A stretch of DNA of 41,915 nucleotides from assembly GCA_964482685.1 (NCBI GenBank), contig CAYZZA010000005.1, positions 1 through 41,915 of the forward strand, read 5' to 3'. Numbering within the stretch: position 1 is the stretch's first letter; each line of letters begins with the position of its first letter. The DNA comes from CAYZZA01 sp964482685 (GTDB taxonomy: Bacteria > Bacillota > Bacilli > Lactobacillales > Carnobacteriaceae_A). Positions 9,089 through 17,058 of the stretch are shown here, piece by piece. The translations under genes were made by a program, and so were the position numbers. The notes below the pieces were generated by a model. That model was not told the origin of the DNA, made no database searches, and saw only the letters and a program-made list of their open reading frames with translations.

Positions 9089-9129
9089 TGGTTTATTTTT
9101 TTGTATCGTGATATAGTTGAATCATACAA
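9089..9129 (+). promoter_or_regulatory. probable marR promoter with overlapping inverted repeat
   Basis: An extended -10 TGATATAGT ends at 9117, 17 nt after a weak -35 TGGTTT (9089-9094). The inverted repeat TTGTAT (9101-9106) and ATACAA (9124-9129) brackets the -10, which is the usual position for a MarR operator. Autoregulation is inferred from position. Confidence 0.45.
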
Positions 9130-9177
9130 ACATTGAATGGTATCTGTTTCGTTCGACTAATGAAAGGAGCGATAGGG

Positions 9178-9615
9178 ATGAGGAATAAGCCAATAGAGAC
9201 GAGACTAAACGAGAAAATAGACGAATTTGTCAAGAACCACGAGCACGTATCTAAAGCGCTACATAAAAAACTAGATGTACATGCATCCGCAATCGTCATT
9301 ATGGAGTTATTAGGAGAGGACCACTTGTCCTTAAAGCAATTAACGGAAAAATCCCACTTAGATAAATCCACACTAAGCAGACAAGTCAATCAGTTGGTTG
9401 CACGGGAGTGGGTCGTTCGAAAAGTTGGACAAGACAAAAGATATGTGCGCTTCTTTGTGACGGGTACAGGAAAAGAGAAGTTGGATTTGTATCACAAAGA
9501 AAAAAATGCGCTTCTTTCGTCTATTTTGTTAAATTGGACTGAGGAAGAAAAACAGTTGCTCTTTGTCTTGATTGGACGCTTGGGAAGAAGCTTTTCCCAA
9601 GGAAGTACCCTCTAG
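9178..9615 (+). CDS. MarR-family transcriptional regulator
   Basis: A 145-residue winged-helix regulator. The HTH spans about residues 55-90 (LSLKQLTEKSHLDKSTLSRQ, then VNQLVAREWVVRK) and the wing follows (VGQDKRYVRFFVTGTGKE). Flanking helices at both ends form the MarR dimer interface. The ATG at 9178 is chosen because AAAGGAG lies 8 nt upstream; an earlier TTG at 9133 has none. It is followed by an ECF transporter S component 92 nt downstream, which it might control, and is divergent from rqcH. The ligand cannot be deduced. Confidence 0.88.
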   Translation: MRNKPIETRLNEKIDEFVKNHEHVSKALHKKLDVHASAIVIMELLGEDHLSLKQLTEKSHLDKSTLSRQVNQLVAREWVVRKVGQDKRYVRFFVTGTGKEKLDLYHKEKNALLSSILLNWTEEEKQLLFVLIGRLGRSFSQGSTL

Positions 9616-9707
9616 ATGAGGCATCAACACAATATCTAGAAAGTAAGACTACTAACAAAACGATGTTTTAAAGACATCTAAGACAGACGCAGAGATGAGG
9701 AGACCCT

Positions 9708-10295
9708 ATGAAAAAAACCAAAACAAGAAGAATTGCTCTTTTAGGTATTTTTACCACCTTACTTATTGTACAAACCTTTGTTCCCTTTATGGGCTACATC
9801 CCAATCCCTCCACTCAATCCAACCATCATTCACATTACTGTGATCGTGGCTGCCATTACAATGGGGACTGTGGACGGCATGATTGTAGGGGGGATTTGGG
9901 GCATAATCCGAATGATAAAAGCATTTACAATGCCTGCATCTCCATTGGATTTGCTGCTATGGACAAATCCGCTTATTGCAGTCCTTCCAAGGGTATTAAT
10001 TGGATTATTTGCAGGCTTGTTTTATCATACTGTTAGGAATAAAAAAGGCACACACACACTTTTAAGGACGAGTACATCTGCTCTGATTGGTTCTTTTACC
10101 AATACTATTTTTGTTTTGCTTTTTATTTATCTGTTTTACGGACAGCAATACGCTCAAGCATTGTCAATTGACTACAGCAACCTTGCGTATTTTTTAGGCA
10201 CCATCGTTGTTACCAATGGTCTTGCTGAAGCGATTAGTGCAGCAATCCTTGTACCGGTGCTTGTACGTCCTTTATTGAGACGACTAAACAATTAA
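9708..10295 (+). CDS. ECF transporter S component (substrate-binding membrane subunit)
   Basis: A 195-residue membrane protein with about six hydrophobic helices, resembling substrate-specific S components of energy-coupling-factor vitamin transporters (COG4684-like). Features shared with that group are the short basic N-terminus (KKTKTRRIALLGIF), PPLNPTIIHITVIVAAITMG between helices 1 and 2, and a Gly-rich VDGMIVGGIWGIIR segment. It needs the shared EcfA/EcfA'/EcfT module, which is not in this window. The ATG follows GAGGAG by 5 nt. No riboswitch was recognised in the 92 nt upstream, so the vitamin is unknown. Confidence 0.8.
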   Translation: MKKTKTRRIALLGIFTTLLIVQTFVPFMGYIPIPPLNPTIIHITVIVAAITMGTVDGMIVGGIWGIIRMIKAFTMPASPLDLLLWTNPLIAVLPRVLIGLFAGLFYHTVRNKKGTHTLLRTSTSALIGSFTNTIFVLLFIYLFYGQQYAQALSIDYSNLAYFLGTIVVTNGLAEAISAAILVPVLVRPLLRRLNN

Positions 10296-10390
10296 CGAAA
10301 CAATGACACACCAAAAGATACCCTCAACTACAAGGTAGATGAAAAGTTGGATCGATTCTACTACATGTACAAGTCAAAAGGAGAATGCAC

Positions 10391-11047
10391 ATGAACAATC
10401 AAAAAAACAACAAGAACATGTCCCGCCAAGCTAGAAATCAAACGGAAAAACGCAAGACGCCTACTTGGCAATTTGTGGTGATTGGCATCCTTTTGATCAT
10501 CTTATTTTATTTAGTTATGAAGGTGTTTTCACTCAATCAATCCGATTCCCCCAATGAACCACCTTTTTCAACCGATTCAGTTGTGCAAACTACAGATACA
10601 ACCGAATCAACGACAGCGGACACAACAGCCTCTACAGAGACGTCAGAATCTTCCAGTGTGGCTGACAGCAGTACTGCTGCAGAAGAAGAGGAAGAAGAAG
10701 AAACAACACTTGAAGAAACGACTCCTTCAGATGACTTGGTTATCAAAGCCTACACTGGCGAATGGGAACCTGTTCCAACGTCTCAAACAGAACCACACAC
10801 AACCACAAACTTTTCAGATGGCTCAGCGGATCGAAAAGAACTCAAACAAGCTGCCGCAAAGGCAACTGGAGTGCCTGAAACCGATATGATTGAATGGTGG
10901 GTCGGAAACAATGGGCCAAACAAAGTCGTGTCTACTATTTCAGATAAAAAACAAGAAGTGATTTATCGCGTATACAGTGAATGGGTAGAAGGAAAAGGGT
11001 GGAAACCAACCAAAATAGAAGAACTAAAAGAAAACGATCGAAACTAA
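10391..11047 (+). CDS. YrrS-like DUF1510 membrane-anchored protein
   Basis: A 218-residue single-pass protein. A basic N-terminus precedes one membrane helix (about residues 24-45), then a low-complexity linker of Thr, Ser and Glu (about 55-110), then a C-terminal DUF1510 domain ending WVGNNGPNKVVSTI, VIYRVYSEWVEGKGWKPTKIEEL. It should be oriented with the C-terminal domain outside. The ATG at 10391 is preferred over 10385 because AAAAGGAG lies 7 nt upstream of it but only 1 nt from the other. In Bacillus, yrrS neighbours a penicillin-binding protein gene; none is present here. Function unknown. Confidence 0.78.
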   Translation: MNNQKNNKNMSRQARNQTEKRKTPTWQFVVIGILLIILFYLVMKVFSLNQSDSPNEPPFSTDSVVQTTDTTESTTADTTASTETSESSSVADSSTAAEEEEEEETTLEETTPSDDLVIKAYTGEWEPVPTSQTEPHTTTNFSDGSADRKELKQAAAKATGVPETDMIEWWVGNNGPNKVVSTISDKKQEVIYRVYSEWVEGKGWKPTKIEELKENDRN

Positions 11048-11110
11048 TTATTTATCTCTATCCAAGGTCACTTGCGCATTAGAATGAAATGAATCTGGAA
11101 GGGTGATTCT

Positions 11111-12367
11111 ATGGTTTTAGATGATAATTTTAACGTTGTAACCGATATTTTGAACAAAACACAAGCTGAACTCAAAAAAATGAAACCTGTCTCTATCCTT
11201 GTTGCTGGAAAAACCGGAGTAGGAAAGAGTACTTTGATCAACAATCTCTTTCGCGAGAAAGTTGCGCTAACTGGTATTGGAAAACCAGTGACGGAACATT
11301 TGAGAAAAATTAGAAAAGAAGGCATACCGCTTGTATTGTACGACACAAAAGGATTTGAATTAGAGTCTGAGGTGCAAGCAGACATTCAAGAACAAATTTT
11401 CCAATTAGTGAAAACAAAAAAGAGCGAAAAAAATCCGATTGACCTTGTGTACTATTGTATCCATGCTCTTTCTGGACGCATTGAAGAAACAGAGATTGCT
11501 TTTATTCGTGAGTTATCGAAAACAGTGCCGGTTTTAATTGTATTGACGCAATCGTTTGGCGAGACTGCTCGGGACTTGCTTGTGTACATCGAAGAGTTAA
11601 ACTTACCAGTGGCAGGTGTTCACGCGGTATTGGCGGAACCTTATAAGATATCGGATGATTATATTCTGCCACAAGCTGGGCTTGAGTTATTGGTGGCACG
11701 TTCGTTAGAAATCATACCTAAAGAAAAAGAAGAGGCATTTAACAACGCACAACAAGGGGACATCTCGCGCAAAGCCTCAGCAGCCAGGAAGTGGGCAACA
11801 CGCTATATTGCAAGTTCATTTGGCGTAGGGTTTGTACCAATTCCATTTTCAGACGCATCTTTACTCGTTCCTATGCAAGTGACGTTATTGGCACACATCA
11901 CTGCTATTTTTGGTTTATCCATTGACCGTTCCACCTTAGTTAGCTTAGTTGCGGCTGTAGGGGGAACAGGGACCGCTACATTTGTTGGAAGGTCTCTAGT
12001 AAGCAACGCCTTGAAATTCATCCCAGGAGCGGGGACACTCGTTGGTGGGGCGATTAGTGGTGTTACGGCAGCGACGGTTACAAGTGCACTGGCGTATAGC
12101 TACATTGAAGTACTCACATTGATTGCCGTTGGAGAAAAAGAAGGAAAGTCTTTTGATTTAGACGAATTAAAAGAACTGATGAAAAAAAGCTTTCAATCTA
12201 AGTTAAAGCAACAAAAAAATCCCCGCTCTCGTCCAAAAGAAGAGGGGAGGAGAGAAGTGGGGGTGACTGGTGTAGCCCCATCTTCAGACGAGGAAGACAC
12301 AAACCCACGCTTTTTGTCCCGGCTAACAAATCAAACACGCGAGTGGCTAAAAAGAAAAAATCGCTGA
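11111..12367 (+). CDS. Era-like GTPase with C-terminal DUF697 membrane domain
   Basis: A 418-residue P-loop GTPase. G1 is AGKTGVGKSTLINNLF (about residues 32-47), the Thr of the switch I region lies in GKPVTEHL, and G3 is DTKGFEL. The G4 position reads VLTQSFG instead of NKxD. About residues 225-345 form a DUF697-like hydrophobic domain with several helices (FGVGFVPIPFSDASLLVPMQ; then a Gly/Ala-rich pair of helices), as in YcjF-like proteins. The C-terminus is charged. The ATG at 11111 follows GGAAGGGTG. Role unknown; membrane association is inferred from hydrophobicity. Confidence 0.85.
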   Translation: MVLDDNFNVVTDILNKTQAELKKMKPVSILVAGKTGVGKSTLINNLFREKVALTGIGKPVTEHLRKIRKEGIPLVLYDTKGFELESEVQADIQEQIFQLVKTKKSEKNPIDLVYYCIHALSGRIEETEIAFIRELSKTVPVLIVLTQSFGETARDLLVYIEELNLPVAGVHAVLAEPYKISDDYILPQAGLELLVARSLEIIPKEKEEAFNNAQQGDISRKASAARKWATRYIASSFGVGFVPIPFSDASLLVPMQVTLLAHITAIFGLSIDRSTLVSLVAAVGGTGTATFVGRSLVSNALKFIPGAGTLVGGAISGVTAATVTSALAYSYIEVLTLIAVGEKEGKSFDLDELKELMKKSFQSKLKQQKNPRSRPKEEGRREVGVTGVAPSSDEEDTNPRFLSRLTNQTREWLKRKNR

Positions 12368-12421
12368 TCTATTGGGTGGTTTTTTTAGTATATAGACAAA
12401 AAATTGAAAAGAAGGGTATTC

Positions 12422-13278
12422 ATGACCCTAGATGGTAAAAAACACTCTTTTTATCTCTCTGAAACTACGTATGCGTGCACGATGAACACAATTGTACTTC
12501 CTTACTTAGAGAACCATAAAAGTGTGGGTGTATTTAGCCACGAAAACCGCAAACTAAGTTACACGAGCTTTTTACTGGATTCTTTTACAGCGAACGTTGT
12601 TCTTTTGCACGGATTTGCTGAAACCAAAGAAAAGTACAACGAAGTGATTTACTATTTTTTAAAAAAGAAACAGGGGACAAACCTATTGTTTTATACGGAC
12701 ACTCTATGGGTGGATGTATTGCTGCATTGCTTGCTGAAAAAGAACCTGATTTAGTAGACGCGCTTATTTTGAATGCACCTATGTTTTCGATTAATACAAT
12801 TGTTCCAGAAACGCTAGGCATTCGCTTATCCATGTTATCCATTAAGTTAAACATTGAGAATGAGTCTATTTTAGGGCTTAAAATCCTTGATTCAACACAA
12901 AAAATGGAGTATAAACCAAGTAAAATAGCCACTTCAAGCCAAATACGTGGCGAATATGCTTTTTTGGATCAGTTAAACCGATACGAGATTTTAACGTGGA
13001 TGCCATCATGGAATTGGTTGAATGAGTCCTTAAAAGCTACTGAAAAAGTGCTTCAGCCAGCTAACATAAAAAAATAACAAAGCCAATTTTGATGTTTCAA
13101 GGCGAAAATGATTGTATTGCCAGATGGACACAAAACATTTGCACAACACGCACGATTCATCGAGTTTATATTAATAGGAGACTCCGGACACGAAATTTAT
13201 TTAGAAAAAGACGGAATTGTTTGGTTGTACTTTGATAAAATCTTTTCATTTATTGAAAAAATATTAAAAACAACCTAA
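12422..13278 (+). pseudogene. decayed alpha/beta hydrolase (lysophospholipase-like)
   Basis: Remains of a serine hydrolase of the monoglyceride lipase/lysophospholipase group, spread over three frames. The first part has a good start (ATG 12422 after GAAGGG) and VVLLHGFAETKEKYNEVIYYFLKK. Directly after this, near 12659-12672 in an A-rich run, the sequence jumps to GDKPIVLYGHSMGGCIAALLAEK in another frame, so the stretch normally holding the DHRGHGRS loop is deleted. A second shift occurs in the A run at 13068-13074, where frame two hits TAA before PILMFQGEND resumes. A third occurs near 13115 before LPDGHKTFAQHA; the last piece keeps the catalytic His (SGHEIYLEKDGIV) and ends at 13278. No full product is possible. 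Confidence 0.88.
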
Positions 13279-13609
13279 ATAATTCTTACATAGAAAAAGT
13301 CATGCACGTGTTAACAAATGAAGACACGAAGAGAGGTTGCCAAAAAAAGTCCCTCTCTTCTAATTTTCTTATTTAGGTTTACATAATATATATTATACAA
13401 AGTAGTTAATTGGTTTTTATCTCTTTTCTCCCTCATTTTGGACCTCATTGTGGTCGCTGCACTGTTCATTTGATCTTCATGAGGTTTGAATAGATTTCAA
13501 TTGAAACTTCACTCTTTTTCTAGTTTAAAATATAAAAAACACACTAATTTAAAGTTAGTGTGTTTTTGTATTTTATTTATTCTTTTTCTTCTTTCGTTAA
13601 ACGATTCTT
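13279..13609. other. AT-rich gene-free spacer between the hydrolase pseudogene and ppaC
   Basis: About 330 bases without a credible gene. It holds a 9-bp hairpin without a T tract (GAAGAGAGG 13328-13336 with CCTCTCTTC 13352-13360), a 14-bp perfect AT palindrome (13383-13396), a 12-bp palindrome TTTCAATTGAAA (13495-13506) and the terminator at 13535-13567. No RNA gene was recognised. Confidence 0.6.
13535..13567. terminator. bidirectional intrinsic terminator downstream of ppaC
   Basis: AACACACTAA (13538-13547) pairs with TTAGTGTGTT (13555-13564) around TTTAAAG, with A and T runs outside. It serves ppaC leftward and the decayed hydrolase rightward. Confidence 0.88.
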
Positions 13610-14536
13610 TTATTTCAATACTTCGGTTAATTGTGGCACGACTTGTTTCTTTCTTGAAATGATTCCTGGTAGTTCCACTACATGATCTCGTACAGATTGA
13701 CCAAATGCTTCGTGCATGGCGTCCATCTCTTTTCCTTCGACGATTGCAACCGATGTGCTGTTAAGAATATCGGTGATGACCAATACGACAAGATCAAACT
13801 GATGTTGTGTTGCTTCTGCGCTCATGAACGCTAGCAATTCTTCCTTACGGGTTAACACATCATCGATATCTACCACGTTTACTTGACCAATGCGAACTGT
13901 ATGTTTGCCCATTGGGAACGTTTTAGCATCCGCATTCAATAACTGCTCGGCTGTTTTGGTATCTGTGTTCGTCCCTGCCTTTAACATCTCTACCCCATAT
14001 TCAGTGAGATCAATTTGTGCGATGTTGGCAAGCTCTTCCGCTGCTTGAATGTCTTCTGGTGTGCACGTAGGAGATTTAAACAACAATGTATCCGAAATAA
14101 TAGCTGACACCATCAATCCGGCTATTTCTTTTGGAAGCGTGACATCGTTTTCTTTAAACAGTTTAAAAATGACTGTGTTTGTGCACCCAACTGGTTCAGC
14201 TCTATAGTACAGTGGATTTGCTGTTTGAAAGTTTGAAATTCTGTGGTGGTCGACAACTGCTAAAACAGTGAGTTGTTCAATGTCTGATACACTTTGTTGA
14301 AATTCATTGTGATCTACCAGCATCACTTCGTCTGTTTCAGGAGAAGCTTCTTCAATCACACGTGGGGCTGCTGTGTGAAAATAATCTAGTGCAAATTGTG
14401 TTTCTTCTGTTGGGTGGCCTAAAGCCACCGCTTCCGCATCTACTCCAAGTTCTCTCTGGAGGTATGCAAAAGAAAGTGCAGACGTGATTGCATCTGTATC
14501 GGGATTTTGATGTCCAAAAACAAGTACTTTACTCAT
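13610..14536 (-). CDS. ppaC: manganese-dependent inorganic pyrophosphatase (family II)
   Basis: A 308-residue DHH-family enzyme that hydrolyses pyrophosphate and so drives nucleotide polymerisation. Metal ligands sit in GHQNPDTDAI near the N-terminus, LVDHNE near residue 75 and VVDHHR near residue 97; the DHHA2 substrate-binding domain ends with SRKKQVVPQL. The ATG at 14536 is preferred because AGGAAGGA lies 10 nt upstream; the frame extends 9 codons further without support. It follows parC on the same strand after 68 nt and ends before a bidirectional terminator. Confidence 0.97.
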   Translation of the reverse strand: MSKVLVFGHQNPDTDAITSALSFAYLQRELGVDAEAVALGHPTEETQFALDYFHTAAPRVIEEASPETDEVMLVDHNEFQQSVSDIEQLTVLAVVDHHRISNFQTANPLYYRAEPVGCTNTVIFKLFKENDVTLPKEIAGLMVSAIISDTLLFKSPTCTPEDIQAAEELANIAQIDLTEYGVEMLKAGTNTDTKTAEQLLNADAKTFPMGKHTVRIGQVNVVDIDDVLTRKEELLAFMSAEATQHQFDLVVLVITDILNSTSVAIVEGKEMDAMHEAFGQSVRDHVVELPGIISRKKQVVPQLTEVLK

Positions 14537-14604
14537 CCTATTTAGTTCCTTCCTGGTTCTCATATAGTTTATTAGTGGGGTCTTTCTTTTCTTTTTGTGC
14601 TTTT

Positions 14605-17058
14605 TTACTCAATTATAAACCGATCGGTTTCTTGGACGTCCACAGGGTTTCCGTCTTTAGTTGTATCCAATACGAAGGAACCTGTACTGTACCTTTCCGT
14701 TAAAGGCAGTTTAGAGGCTTCTACATGCACAGTCTTGTCTAAGTTGGTTAAGATGTCATACTCTTTTCCAGGAGCGGTCTCCTCCATCCAAATGACCGTA
14801 TGAGGATTGCTCTTTAACTCGCGCAAGACTAGTACACCTCGTTGTGCGCGGCTTAATGCATTAACTTCTCCAAGAGACATGCGCTTCATTGCTCCACGAT
14901 GTGTCAAAAGGATCATTTGTGTTTCCTTTTCTGGGTTCGCAGGTAGCAAGATACCATTGACTACCTCGTCCCCTTCGTTCAAGTTCATGGAAATCACTCC
15001 AGATGCTCTCGCCCCTACGGGTGTCACCTCTTCAATCGGATAACGTAAACCGAATCCTCTTGCACTTACTAAGAAGATTTCTTCTTCGTCTATTTTAGTG
15101 TGCAACAAAACAGATACAACTAAATCAGTCTCTGTTTTGCGGCTCATCGCTACAAAGGTCCGTCTTAAATAAGAACGCTTAGGTGCGTATTGCGCAACAT
15201 CTGTTCGCTTGATGAAGCCTTCTTTTGTGACAAAAACAAACTCTTTGTCTTCTGGGAACTCATCAAATGCAAAAACAGCAACGATTTTTTCCTCTGGCTC
15301 CAATGTCATTGCTTGTGACAGATGGAACCCAACATCTTTCCATCTCATATCCGGCAATTCATGTACCGAACGATTGATGACATTTCCTTTATCTGTAAAC
15401 AACACAAGGTGTTGGAGGGTCGTGAGCTTCCCAACGTAAATAGCTTTGTCTCCTGCTCGAATCCCTAACTCTTCTGGGTTAGATGCTGCGTACGAACGAA
15501 TGCTTGAGCGTTTGATGTAGCCTTCTTTTGTAACAGAGACAATCACATCTTCTTCTGGGACAAGTACTTCAGTTTCGACTGTCAACTCTTCAATGTGATC
15601 TTCAATGACCGTGAGACGTTCCGTCGCATATTTTTTTCGTGTTTCTTGCAATTCCTTTTTCATCACTTGGTTTAATTTCTTTTCTGAAGACAAAATCTCT
15701 TCGCACTCTTTGATGAATTGGTGCAATTCGTCTGCTTCTGCTTGTAAATCGGTAATATCTGTATTCGTCAAACGATACAATTGAAGCGACACAATTGCTT
15801 CTGCTTGTTCAGTTGTAAAATCATAGGTAGCCACCAAATTTTGTTTGGCATCGGCTTTGTTCTTGCTTCCTCGAATCAACTTGATTACCTTGTCTAGAAT
15901 CGAAATAGCTTTGATTAATCCTTCGACAATATGGGCACGCGTAGACGCTTTGCGTAAATCAAATTGTGTTCGTTTGGTGATGACATCCCGTTTATGCGCC
16001 AAATAAGCAGTTAAAATCCGTGGTATTCCTACTTGTTCCGGGCGCCTTTTATCAATGGCGACCATATTAAAGTGGTACGTCACTTGAAGTTCTGTGTGTT
16101 TAAGCAAATATGTCAGAATTCCTTCCGCATTTGCTTCTTTTTTTAATTCAACCACAATTCTCAAGCCCGTACGGTCTGATTCATCTCGTACTTCCGCAAT
16201 TCCTTCTAGTTTCCGATTGATTCGTAGATCATCCATTCGTCTCACTAAGGTCGATTTATTTACTTCATACGGGATTTCTGTCACAACGATTTGCTGTTTG
16301 CCGCCTCGAATCGTTTCAATATTTGTCAAAGAACGCACCACTATTTTTCCTTTTCCAGTTTCGTAGGCTTTTTGAATGCCTTTTACCCCTTGGATAATCC
16401 CACCGGTTGGAAAATCTGGTCCTTTGATAAATGCCATTAATTCTTTGGCTGTTGCTTGTGGGTGCGCAATCATGTGAATGGTTGCATCGATGACTTCACC
16501 CAAGTTATGCGGAGGAATATCCGTCGCATACCCTGCGGAAATCCCGGTTGCGCCATTAATCAATAAGTTTGGAAAACGTGCGGGCATTACCGTTGGTTCA
16601 TGTGTGGTGTCATCAAAGTTGAACACAAGCTCTACGGTTTCTTTTTCAATGTCTCGAAGCAGTTCCCCAGCAATCTTTGACAAACGAGCTTCTGTGTACC
16701 GCATCGCAGCCGCAGAATCTCCATCCATACTCCCGTTGTTTCCGTGCATCTCGACAAGCGGTTCACGCATCTTCCAACTTTGACTCAAACGTACCATCGC
16801 TTCATACACACTGAAGTCTCCGTGTGGATGATAGTTCCCAATGACGTTTCCGACTGTTTTCGCGGATTTACGAAAACCCTTTTCGTTTGTATTCCCTTCG
16901 ACAAACATCGCGTACAAAATTCGACGTTGAACCGGTTTGAGACCGTCTCGTATATCCGGCAATGCACGCTCTTGAATAATATATTTGGAGTACCGTCCAA
17001 AACGGTCCCCCATAACTTCTTCTAGACTAAGTTCTTGAACGATTTCCTCATTTGCCAC
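14605..17058 (-). CDS. parC: DNA topoisomerase IV subunit A
   Basis: ParC, 817 residues, the breakage-reunion subunit that with ParE decatenates daughter chromosomes. RFGRYSKYIIQERALPDIRD near the N-terminus, the winged-helix block NYHPHGD, and AAMRYTEARLS with catalytic Tyr121 identify it; the C-terminal beta-pinwheel repeats are present. GTG at 17058 is the likely start, with GGAGAAGGAAG just upstream inside the parE tail, so parE and parC overlap by 11 nt and are coupled. Odd: codon 82 (16813-16815) is TTC, Phe, where susceptible relatives have Ser (HPHGDSS). ParC rather than GyrA is supported by the parE partner and the shorter C-terminus. Confidence 0.97.
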   Translation of the reverse strand: MANEEIVQELSLEEVMGDRFGRYSKYIIQERALPDIRDGLKPVQRRILYAMFVEGNTNEKGFRKSAKTVGNVIGNYHPHGDFSVYEAMVRLSQSWKMREPLVEMHGNNGSMDGDSAAAMRYTEARLSKIAGELLRDIEKETVELVFNFDDTTHEPTVMPARFPNLLINGATGISAGYATDIPPHNLGEVIDATIHMIAHPQATAKELMAFIKGPDFPTGGIIQGVKGIQKAYETGKGKIVVRSLTNIETIRGGKQQIVVTEIPYEVNKSTLVRRMDDLRINRKLEGIAEVRDESDRTGLRIVVELKKEANAEGILTYLLKHTELQVTYHFNMVAIDKRRPEQVGIPRILTAYLAHKRDVITKRTQFDLRKASTRAHIVEGLIKAISILDKVIKLIRGSKNKADAKQNLVATYDFTTEQAEAIVSLQLYRLTNTDITDLQAEADELHQFIKECEEILSSEKKLNQVMKKELQETRKKYATERLTVIEDHIEELTVETEVLVPEEDVIVSVTKEGYIKRSSIRSYAASNPEELGIRAGDKAIYVGKLTTLQHLVLFTDKGNVINRSVHELPDMRWKDVGFHLSQAMTLEPEEKIVAVFAFDEFPEDKEFVFVTKEGFIKRTDVAQYAPKRSYLRRTFVAMSRKTETDLVVSVLLHTKIDEEEIFLVSARGFGLRYPIEEVTPVGARASGVISMNLNEGDEVVNGILLPANPEKETQMILLTHRGAMKRMSLGEVNALSRAQRGVLVLRELKSNPHTVIWMEETAPGKEYDILTNLDKTVHVEASKLPLTERYSTGSFVLDTTKDGNPVDVQETDRFIIE

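Noticed and set aside
9133..9177. Upstream TTG start for the MarR gene
   Set aside because: No ribosome binding site and it would run through the proposed promoter; ATG 9178 has AAAGGAG at proper distance.
10537..10746. Minus-strand frame of Ser/Val repeats
   Set aside because: It is the antisense of the Thr/Ser/Glu linker of the YrrS-like gene and has no ribosome binding site.
13328..13360. Hairpin GAAGAGAGG/CCTCTCTTC as a terminator
   Set aside because: The loop is 15 nt and no T tract follows; the real terminator is at 13535-13567.
13381..13400. AT palindrome as an origin or attachment site
   Set aside because: Simple AT repeats in an AT-rich spacer, with no DnaA-box cluster, integrase or dif-like sequence.
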